From contig NC_072806.1 in NCBI RefSeq assembly GCF_028583425.1, positions 39,850,001 to 39,914,000 on the forward strand: a DNA stretch of 64,000 nucleotides, in the 5' to 3' direction. Both the position numbers and the translations under genes were made by a program. This DNA is from Eublepharis macularius (lineage: Eukaryota; Chordata; Lepidosauria; Squamata; Eublepharidae). This document shows, one piece after another, positions 55,906-64,000 of the stretch. The notes beneath the pieces were generated by a model. The model searched no databases. It was not told the origin of the DNA and was given only the letters and a program-made list of their open reading frames with translations. Each line of letters begins with the position of its first letter. Positions within the stretch are counted from its first letter, which is position 1.

Positions 55906-57686
55906 CTTTGTAGGGACTAACAATCCCACAGGTGGTGATCCACAACCCAACTCATCAGCCCAAGGATTGTGAAGACCATTCTTCTAGCCAGCACATCCCA
56001 AAGCTTGCAGTATTACATAGGTCGATGTAGATCAGGAACAGCTGTATAAAATCTATAAGCTAATGGCAGAGGCTTAAAAGCAATCATACCATTAGCCAAG
56101 CTGCTTGATTTCTTGTTAGAATTTTTGTCCAGCATGGGCCAGGTCGCATCAGACTCAAAGGTGTGATGATGTTGGACAGGACACGGAAGTTCAAGAAACT
56201 TGTGCATCCTGTTACTCTGTGTCAGGCCAGCAGCCAAAGCTATTAGGCCAAAGCCGTCTTTCTTCCAGAGGGTGGCCTGTGTTACTTGGAAGATGAGAGG
56301 ATACTTTTTAAATGAATGTCACAGGACATCTCACTAATGCATGAGAAGCGGGTTGATGGACTTCTTTAACAGTCCAGTGGTATCTTGCTACATGCTGGCT
56401 TAGTGCTGCAAGCATGATATAATAGGGATGTAAAGTTTAAAAACCTCTTTTCTTGCTAATTGCAAGGAAGCTCTAAGATTCTTGGCTTCTTTATTAAACA
56501 TATAGTCACTGTATTGAATAGTAATGTAACTAGTCCCTTTGCTGATCAACAAGCCAGAAAAAATAAGCAGCCCATAGAAATGGTAGGGATCCCTGCATGT
56601 TCAGAACTCCCCAGGAAAAGAGGACTTTGTAAGTGAAGCAAATGGGAACGCACTGCCTCCAAATGAGGGTGAGGGTTGAGCGTGCTCCAAGAGGCAAAGT
56701 TAAGTCCATTAAAATGGGGAGGGGGGTTGTTAGATGAAGAATCAGCCTACTCAAAGCCCTGAGAATTTATAGGCTCTTGGGTCTGGTGGTGCTTCTAATT
56801 GTTTTGCTTTTCCTTCCCCATTATTCCACAGCTCCTTATGGAGCACAACTTACAGTGCTGTCTATGGTACGATTATAAGTGGCTCACAAGCATTTTTTAA
56901 AAAATAGTGTTGGTTAAATAAAAAAGTCAATATAGCAAGACTTATAACAGGACTTTGTATTGAAAATGATGAGAAAACAGGTACTAAGCTGCCTTAAAGC
57001 CTGAAGGGATGATGCCAAGGGAGTGTGATTTAGGGGTCACCTCTGTGAAAGCTCCCCTGCCATTCTTCAGTTGCCAGGGAGTGCTTTCAGTTACTTTCAG
57101 TGAATGGGGCAGAGAGATGTTAGCATTAGATAAGCATGTCTGAGTTGAGCCTGGAAAAGAGTAGTCCACATAGACACTGTCTTGGGTTGTGTATTCAGTA
57201 TGGCCTGCGGCATGCACCACTTAAAATTTGTTTTGGGCCTGTTGAACTGTTCTTCAAAATCCAGACAGTACCTGTATTGGGTGATGGAAGCCACGTCATG
57301 AATGTTGAGGAATGGGCACAGCCAGCAAACCAAAAGGCCCTTCTGGCTACAGCTGCCTTTTGGGATTCCTGCAGTTCTAGGAATTCTAGTTCTAGTTCTG
57401 CTCCTTCAGAGGAAGTGTTCCATCCTCTTAAAACAAGACCATTTACTTATTAGTCTCTCCAGAGTCCCACCAACAGCCATTGCCTCTTTTTAAAAAAATC
57501 TGGCTTGAATTTCAGATTATTCACTCTTTTCCAATCAGTTACTAATTCTAAGCAGTTTCCAAAGTGAGATTTAATGAAAAGGTGAGAGATGCTTGAGCAT
57601 CATCAGCATACTTACAACATGAACTCCCAGATCCTGATAGCCTCTTCTGTAGTATTTATGCAGTTTAAAAAATAGGCATTCTGCCA

Positions 57687-58723
57687 GGTAGTGCACAAAC
57701 AAAAATCAGAGAGATCTGTTTCGGGGAAACAAACCAACAAATCGGGGTAAGATTCTCTAATCTGGTTTGGCAAGGTTAGAGAATCTCAAATTTATTTGGC
57801 CATTATTTTCTGTGGGGAAAATTGGGAGGGGCTGGAGGGGGGGGGGTCATTGTTCAAGTAAACTCACCAAATTTGCAGGGAACCCACACCTGATTGTACT
57901 CTAAAGACTCCCAAATTTCAGGAAGATTGGATTCTGGGGTCCAGTTCTATGGGCCCCTAAAGAAAGTGCCCCAAGACACTCTTCATTGTTCCCTGGAGGA
58001 ACAAGGTCAAAGCTGACTCCCACTGCAGAAACACACTGGGGCAAGGCTGCCGTGGCCAAGGAATATTCCCAAATGCAAGTTCAACATAAAGAAAGCTCAA
58101 CGGAACCAAACTGACGCCCCCCCCCCCCAAAGCTGCCCAGCCCACTCTCCATTGTTTCTTATGGAAGGAAAGTTTCCAAGCTAGCTCCTGGGCAGAAACA
58201 CACAGGGACAGGGCTGCCACTGGCCAGAAGCACACTCCCAAAATCAAGTTCAGCTAAGATAAAGCCCAACAAAACCAAACTGAACCAAGAGAATAGAATT
58301 CTTCCTCCCCTCCCCCCCCCCGAACCAAAGCAAAGCAAGGGGACCAGCATTAAAGCAGAGACTCATGTCAAAACGGTGAATTTCAGACAAACCATATGAA
58401 AACAAGGGAGACTGTTGCAGTTTAGGCCAGCTGAACCAGCGTCACTCTCAGAAGTCAGGCAGACAAGGAGAGCTCCTGCACGGATTGGCCCCTCCCTCCT
58501 CCCTCCGTGTTGCCTCTGTCCTCCCCATCCCCTCTTGGGGAAAAAGCAGGAGAAGCCCAAAAGGGGGCCAGCCTGAGGCTGAAGCCATGTTTCCCAGATT
58601 AACCTGGATTTATCTGGGGGTCTGGATCCAGGAATCTGATTTGGTTCAGGAAAGCTAGATGTAGCTGGATTGGCAAAGGTCTGGGTTTCCTCCCGAATCT
58701 CGGACCCGGGTCACACACCCCTA
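57687..58723. mobile_element. hAT-like non-autonomous element (about 1 kb, left edge uncertain)
   Basis: The right end is CACACCCCTA (58714-58723), matching the TIR of the element at 59672. The left end may be the decayed GTAGTGCACAAAC near 57688. The interior has CTTTGCCAATCC-like and TGGATCCAGGAATCTG-like blocks, two diverged tandem blocks (AACCAAACTGACGC near 58100, AACCAAACTGAACC near 58275) and poly-C runs. No coding domain. Confidence 0.5.
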
Positions 58724-59312
58724 CTGCCAAGTATTGAAACCATGGCTCAGCAGTGCTGCATTTCCTCCTTTCCCAGTCCTGCCAGCTAATTCAGGAGAAG
58801 CTCAGTGATGGAGCACATATTTTACTTGTGGAAAGTCCCAGGTTTGTTTTCCCATTCAACTTAAAAGGCTCTTGAGTACCAGGGCTGGGAGATGACCTTC
58901 TGTCAGCGATGTTGGAGAACCAGTGCCCGTCAGAAGGAAGAGTTACCGAGCTCGTTGGACCAGTACTCTGACTCATAAGGCTGCTTACTCAAAACCTCTG
59001 AGAAGTCAAGGAGAATTAATAAGGAGACATTCCCCATGTCAGCTTTACAGCAAATAATAATAGCCCTTTTATACTACAGAGAGCATTGTGGGAGGGGCAA
59101 GAAAGTTCTTTCATGGAATCTTTTGATCATGCATAAACACCAGATCATAACTAGCCATGATTGTTTAATATCTTCCTTTCAAGAAAATGTGTGTGTGTTG
59201 TATATAATTCCTGTTAAACATACTGTTACTGCATGCTTTGGACATGAGATTTTTGGGGGGGAAGGGGAGCATCCCCCCCCCCCGAATTTTAATGGTGTTA
59301 TAAGAATTCTGA

Positions 59313-59459
<147 letters not shown>

Positions 59460-60089
59460 TGATATTTACTGTGACATCTCCAAAATATGCCTCTTATCTT
59501 GCATTTTGGTGTGAGCAGGTACTAGAGGTCTGCAGCGAAAAAATTGTGGTGCTGCTTGTATTCAGATATCAGGAATACCATAAATATTAGGTATTTCTAA
59601 TTTGGGTCCAAAAATACTGTTATAGTATTCAGAATTCCAAATATATTTGAAATATATTTGAAATTCCAAATTAGGGGTGTGCAGTTTGTCTGGGAAATAC
59701 CAGATATATAATCGAAAAATACATATTTGGAATTATTCCAGTATGTCTGGATATATCCATCATATTTGGCGGTATAGCATTCAGAATTCCAAGTTATGAG
59801 TATGCAATTCAGTTTGGGAATACAGACTATACATTGGAAAATATATATATTATTCAGGTATATCTGGATATATCCAGCATATTTGGATACATTTGGATAA
59901 ACCAATATTTACATTACCACATTCTCTGGATATATTCAGGAATATCTGGGAATCACATTTTAAAGGTTGCGGCAGCTTGAATCTCCCCGCCTTTTGTAGG
60001 ATTCCCAGGGAACAGAAGGGGAGATAGAGGTAGCCTTACTGTGTGTGTCTGTGTCAGTGTCTGCTTTCCATATGCCATTGCCAGGTCGA

Positions 60090-60410
60090 GCTGCTGCCTT
60101 GGTTTTATTGACTTGCTAGGTTGAATGCTGGGATTCTCTGGTTTGATGTTGGCTCTGTTGACCTTGTAACAGTGTCCTTGCTTCAGTTTGGGTCTGGTAG
60201 AATTCTCTGGTTTGATGTCAGTTCTGTTGGGCTTGCACTGACTCTGAGTTCTGTCTCGCAACTTGAAGTGACAGTGGTTCTGTTGGGCTTGTAACAGTGT
60301 CTGTTGCTTCAGTTTGGTTCTGCTGAGATTCTCTGGTTTCATAATGGCTCTGGTGGGATTCTCTAGTTTGGCATTGGTTTCATTGGGCGTTGTTGGTTCA
60401 ACTTGCATTG
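60090..60410. repeat. Degenerate internal tandem array
   Basis: Recurring phrases GATTCTCTGGTTTGATG, GGCTCTGTTG, CTTGTAACAGTGTC, TTGCTTCAGTTTGGGTC with substitutions (for example near 60130, 60200, 60270, 60300, 60335). The period is roughly 30-70 bp and irregular. Confidence 0.5.
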
Positions 60411-60442
60411 CTTCTTGCTTTTGGCCAGAGGTTGCTCTTGTG

Positions 60443-60689
60443 TTGGTTGTTGGGGGTTTTCCGGGCTGTATTGCCGTGGTCTTGTCATTGTAGTTCCTGA
60501 CGTTTCGCCAGCAGCTGTGGCTGGCATCTTCAGAGGTGTAGCACCAAAAGAGGTGCTACACCTCTGAAGATGCCAGCCACAGCTGCTGGCGAAACGTCAG
60601 GAACTACAATGACAAGACCACGGCAATACAGCCCGGAAAACCCCCAACAACCATCGTTCTCCGGCCGTGAAAGCCTTCGACAATACATC
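60443..60689 (+). mobile_element. Family B inverted dimer, perfect 102-bp palindrome
   Basis: A 12-bp target duplication GTTGCTCTTGTG (60431-60442 and 60690-60701). The left arm, 60444-60545, is the exact reverse complement of 60552-60653; a 6-base spacer lies between. Both arms share the private variant GACAAGACC where other copies have GCCAAGACC. Only the right side carries the terminal ~36 nt (TCGTTCTCC through CGACAATACATC). Each arm holds a full hammerhead-like motif. No decay between the arms means a recent insertion. Confidence 0.93.
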
Positions 60690-61752
60690 GTTGCTCTTGT
60701 GTGTTTGATTAAGGTTTCTTTGCCCTGAAAAACAGAATTTTACGCCCAAGGAAACTATGGGGAATGGCTAGGGCACCTTGTTCAGAAGCCCATAGAGTTG
60801 GATTCCTGGGTCCAGTCTTCTTGAAACGTGGAAGGTCTTTAGTGGAAAGGAAGTACTAGGTTCCTTGCAATTTGGTGGAGTTTGCTTGAAATGTGGCCTC
60901 TCCCCCTCTCCCCAGGTAGTTTCCCTCATAGGGAATAATGGGCCAAATATATTGGGATTTCCAAATAAAATGAAATCTGAATACTAAAGCACACCTGAAT
61001 ATCAGGTATACCAAATATTTATGGTATTTCTGATACCTAGGCCTGAATAATACCAATTTTATTTTGCTGCTCATCTCTCTTCCAAGTATATTTGGCTTCA
61101 TTATTCCCTGTGGTGAAACTTCCAGGGCGGCTGGAAGGGCCATTTTTCAAGCAAACAACATCATAATGGCAAGGAGCTTAGTTTTTCCTGTTTGCTAAAG
61201 ACCCCCTTTGTTTTAGGTGAATGGGACCAAAGAATCCAATTTTACAGGCCGCAGTACAAGCTACCCCCAACCACTCTCCGTTATTTCCTATGGGGGGAAA
61301 TATCCAAGGCTTTCTCCAAGACACAGGAAGCCTTAACCAACACACAACAGTGATCAATGATAAAAAGCCTCCCAATGCAAACACAAAAAGCGCACACATG
61401 TGCGTGCACACGCAGTAACGCTACCTCTCTCCCCCTCCCCCTGTTGCTTAGGAAGCCAGCAAAGTGGAGGAGGGACAAGCTGCTGCAATCTTTAAAATGG
61501 TATTCCCAGAGATTTTGGCATATATCTAGATAATTCAGTAATGTAAATGCCAGCCTATCCGAATATGCTGGATATCCAGATATATTTGAGTAATTCTGAA
61601 TATATTTGGTATTTCCATGCCAAATTGCACACCCCTAGCAAATATATTGATATTTCGGTCTAGTGGTTCTTAAATTTAGTTCAAGGAACCAGATTTTGAT
61701 TAAAGTATTTTCTCTTAAAATTTTCCCACCTTCCTTGCCAGCACACTTGACA

Positions 61753-61816
61753 CGGCAATACAGCCCGGAAAACCCACAACAACCATCGTTCTCCGGCCGT
61801 GAAAGCCTTCGACAAT
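61753..61816 (+). mobile_element. Family B micro-insertion (64 bp), simple 5' truncation
   Basis: A 10-bp target duplication ACACTTGACA (61743-61752 and 61817-61826). It contains CGGCAATACAGCCCGG through GAAAGCCTTCGACAAT in sense orientation with no inverted part. Confidence 0.85.
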
Positions 61817-62152
61817 ACACTTGACATAGCTCTTTTCCAAGTATATGCAGAAAGCCACGTATGCCTTGAGGAACCTTCTGTCCCATTGCATCTTTGAGAC
61901 AATACAAGGAGACCTGTATCAGCTCCATTTAAAGAGGGAATCCAGACAAGAAGCCTCCAAAGATCCCAGTATGGATAATCCAGCTGAGAGAAGCAGTCCT
62001 TATAATTATTACAAGTTAACAAATATGCCTAATGATAGAAACTAAAATTGGGGATGAAATAAGCTAAAATGGCAAAACCAAATCTTCCTTCATTTACAGT
62101 GCAATCCTGTGGTGAGTTACTCCAGTCCTATGGAGTAACTCTCCATAGGATT

Positions 62153-62254
62153 CAAAATCAAAAAGAGTCCAGTAGCACCTTTAAGACTAACCAATTTTAT
62201 TGTAGCATAAGCTTTCGAGAATCAAGTTCTCTTCATCAGATGCCTCTGATCTAT
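62153..62254 (-). mobile_element. Family A insertion (102 bp)
   Basis: A perfect 12-bp target duplication CTCCATAGGATT (62141-62152 and 62255-62266). One arm only, on the minus strand: hammerhead-like motif, then AATTGGTTAGTCTTAAAGG and TGCTACTGGACTCTTTTTG. It stops at the internal point where the inverted arms of the other family A copies begin, so the terminal ~30 nt are missing. Confidence 0.8.
62205..62243 (-). ncRNA. Hammerhead-ribozyme-like motif, best-preserved family A copy
   Basis: Minus strand: GCAT (stem I), CTGATGA core, one extra A, stem II GAGAA paired with TTCTC, GAA, AGCT (self-complementary stem III), T at the cleavage position, ATGC completing stem I. Against other copies, stem I GCAT/ATGC becomes GTAT/ATAC and stem II GAGAA/TTCTC becomes GAGAGC/GCTCTC, so both helices covary. 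Confidence 0.55.
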
Positions 62255-62559
62255 CTCCATAGGATTGTACTGTAAATGGGAGTTCCATCTTCTTTGAAAA
62301 AAATCTGAAGCAGTGAGGAATCCCACATAAGTTTCCAAAATAAAGAATATCTACAAGGCATATGAAAAGGCATTGGATGCAAAACACACTCACACAATCT
62401 GAAATATAATGTTCATTTTGCGTGCTTTTAGTTTATCCCATAATAACAAGTTTAAAATAGCCCACTATCCAAATTGAAAGAGATGTCAGCAATCAACTTG
62501 TTGAAATATAGTGCAATCATGTATTTAACATCTATTGGAGCATTCCAAGATAAGTAATG

Positions 62560-64000
62560 AACGCTGAGGGAAGTTGGGTATACAAAGGGGAATATCAAAC
62601 TAAATATCGGGCCAGGGGAACAAAGGGAAGGTAAATCTGAGTTTGAAAATGGATAAAACGCTACAGGTGCTGACACTGAACGTCAATGGTCTGGGTTCGG
62701 ATTTAAAAAGGTATAAACTTCTTAGATTCCTTAAACAACAGAATATAGATATAGCATGGCTCCAGGAAACACATAAATCAAAGAAAGATAAAAGACCTTT
62801 ATTCAGAGACCCTAATTGGGGGATCTTGGCAGAGGCACGTGGATCATCAAAATCAAGAGGTGTGGCAATTCTGGCTCACAAGAGGAATGATATAAGAGTA
62901 ATAGAAGTGATAAGAGATGCTGAAGGGAGGTTCATAATGGTTAAATGCCTGGTTGAAAATAGATTAACAACATTGATAAACATATATGCTCCAAATATGG
63001 GACAGAAAACCTTTTTATTAAAGGTATTAAAAAAAGCGCGTAGCTTCTCTGAAGGAGAGGTAATTTTGGCAGGAGATTTAAATAAGGATTTTAATAAAGA
63101 TAACATAATTAATTGGAAACAATGGGATCTGACTGAAGTACACAAAGTTCTTAACCTAGTGCCCAAACCCACATATTTTTCAAGTAGACATAAAACCACC
63201 TCATGTTTAGACTATGTACTTATAAATAGAATGAGTACCTGGGAGGTAAAAAGAGTAACCACCCATCCAACATGGATTTCAGACCACGCCCCGGTAAGTG
63301 TAGAAATAATACTAATGCATAAACAAGTTAGAAGACCATGGAGATACAACAACATGATTATGGCTAGGGAGGAGGACAAGCGATATATTACGGATCAAAT
63401 AAAGCTATACTTCAAAGAGAACAGAGGAACAGTGGAGACAAATACACTATGGGATGCGGCTAAGGCGGTAATTAGAGGGCAATGTATTATGAAAGAAAAG
63501 GAGATAAGGAAAAAATGGCATGCCGATAGGGAAGGGAAACTACAGGAATTAAGTAAGTTGCAAGAGGACCAAATAAAGAAATTTTGCCCCAATAGACATA
63601 AATTAATTAGGGAACTGCGGAAAAAACTGGATGTTCTTGACTCCATGGCATTATGGAAAAAGCAGGTTATGGTAAAAAACGAATACCAGAGAAATACACT
63701 TAATTCAGCCAAGAGATTAGCAAATTACCTGAGAAGGGAAAAGGAGAGACAAAGGGTGAGGAGTATTAAGATAAATAAAAAGGTGACACAGAATCCAGAG
63801 GAGATAAAAGGAGCATTTGAGAAATTTTATAAAAGTTTATATGAGGAAAAAGAGGTGAAGGAATTTGAGGAAGAGATAGGGACAGTGTTAACGGAAACTG
63901 AACGAAGGAGGCTTGAGGAGGATGTAAAGTGTCAAGAGATTGAGCAGGCGATAGGTAGCTTAAAGACAGGTAGATCTCCAGGGTTAGATGGTTTTTCAGC
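62560..64000 (+). mobile_element. L1 LINE, 5' edge near ORF2, continues past window end
   Basis: An ORF2 start with a short piece of preceding sequence and no recognisable ORF1, so the copy is either 5'-truncated just upstream of ORF2 or its ORF1 is too diverged to see. The left edge is approximate. It is transcribed in the same direction as PAFAH1B1. Confidence 0.85.
62649..64000 (+). CDS. L1 ORF2 N-terminal part (450 codons, open to window edge)
   Basis: Starts MDKTLQVLTLNVNGLGSD. The APE-type endonuclease spans about residues 5-225, with the catalytic blocks NVNGL, WLQETHK (catalytic Glu), YAPN, LAGDLN (Asp-x-Asn) and ISDHAPV (Asp-His). A lysine/glutamate-rich linker follows (about 230-410), then the start of the RT domain at TGRSPGLDGFS. 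No stop or frameshift was found on manual translation of all 450 codons. ORF2 nicks target DNA and reverse-transcribes L1 RNA. Whether the rest is intact lies outside the window. The similarity of style to the 52766 fragment suggests the same L1 lineage. Confidence 0.93.
   Translation, partial: MDKTLQVLTLNVNGLGSDLKRYKLLRFLKQQNIDIAWLQETHKSKKDKRPLFRDPNWGILAEARGSSKSRGVAILAHKRNDIRVIEVIRDAEGRFIMVKCLVENRLTTLINIYAPNMGQKTFLLKVLKKARSFSEGEVILAGDLNKDFNKDNIINWKQWDLTEVHKVLNLVPKPTYFSSRHKTTSCLDYVLINRMSTWEVKRVTTHPTWISDHAPVSVEIILMHKQVRRPWRYNNMIMAREEDKRYITDQIKLYFKENRGTVETNTLWDAAKAVIRGQCIMKEKEIRKKWHADREGKLQELSKLQEDQIKKFCPNRHKLIRELRKKLDVLDSMALWKKQVMVKNEYQRNTLNSAKRLANYLRREKERQRVRSIKINKKVTQNPEEIKGAFEKFYKSLYEEKEVKEFEEEIGTVLTETERRRLEEDVKCQEIEQAIGSLKTGRSPGLDGFS

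Larger units (their letters stand above)
59672..61637. mobile_element. hAT-like non-autonomous element (1966 bp)
   Basis: Terminal inverted repeats TAGGGGTGTGCAGTTT (59672) and its complement AAATTGCACACCCCTA (ending 61637), with one mismatch. The arms are AT-rich and mutually inverted (ATATTTGGAAT-type blocks on the left, ATATTTGGTATTTCC on the right). A clean target duplication is not visible. No transposase. The interior holds a tandem array (about 60090-60410) and a family B insertion (60443-60689). Confidence 0.65.

Overview
This is vertebrate nuclear DNA, almost certainly from a squamate reptile. It is intron-rich and AT-biased, and carries Sauria-type tRNA-derived SINEs, 5S-rRNA-derived SINEs, CR1, L2-like and L1 LINEs, a DIRS element, Penelope-like sequence and a chromodomain Gypsy element, a mix typical of lizards. 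The only host gene I can support is PAFAH1B1 (LIS1), on the + strand. Its CpG-island promoter and noncoding first exon lie at about 8.1-9.1 kb. Coding exon 2 (ATG at 50544) and exon 3 (59336-59420) together encode LIS1 residues 1-39, essentially the whole LisH dimerisation motif. Exon 4 and the WD40 exons lie beyond the window.

Layout. 1-5671: 3' part of a broken Gypsy/chromovirus element with its 3' LTR, in the same orientation as the gene. 5672-8100: AT-rich upstream DNA; from about 6880 it is a degenerate tandem array of roughly 50-bp units, interrupted by a hAT-type MITE and running up to the CpG island. 8.1-9.1 kb: CpG-island promoter with two NRF1-like sites. 8.66-50.36 kb: intron 1 (about 41.7 kb), holding SINEs, a Penelope-like fragment (16.4-17.7 kb), an L2-like LINE (20.8-22.3 kb), a nested DIRS/CR1 complex (23.0-30.9 kb), minisatellites (46.0-46.5 and 49.0-49.6 kb) and long stretches with no recognisable feature. 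50.36-50.58 kb: exon 2, with three short upstream reading frames in its leader. 50.58-59.34 kb: intron 2, with a 5'-truncated L1 bounded by a perfect 17-bp target duplication. After 59.42 kb: intron 3, with a roughly 2-kb hAT-like element, several small palindromic insertions, and the start of a second L1 whose ORF2 is open to the window edge.

The most interesting signal is a set of small insertions that I group as families A and B. They appear to be Penelope-like-element (PLE) 3' ends. Most copies have a 7- to 12-bp target duplication. Copies of both families carry a conserved fold that matches a minimal hammerhead ribozyme: CTGANGA core, stem II, GAA, a self-complementary ACGT or AGCT as stem III, a cleavage nucleotide, then a strand that pairs back as stem I. 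Stems I and II covary between copies. Several copies are inverted dimers in which the inverted arm starts at a fixed point about 30-36 nt from the 3' end. One (60443-60689) has two identical 102-bp arms and must be recent.
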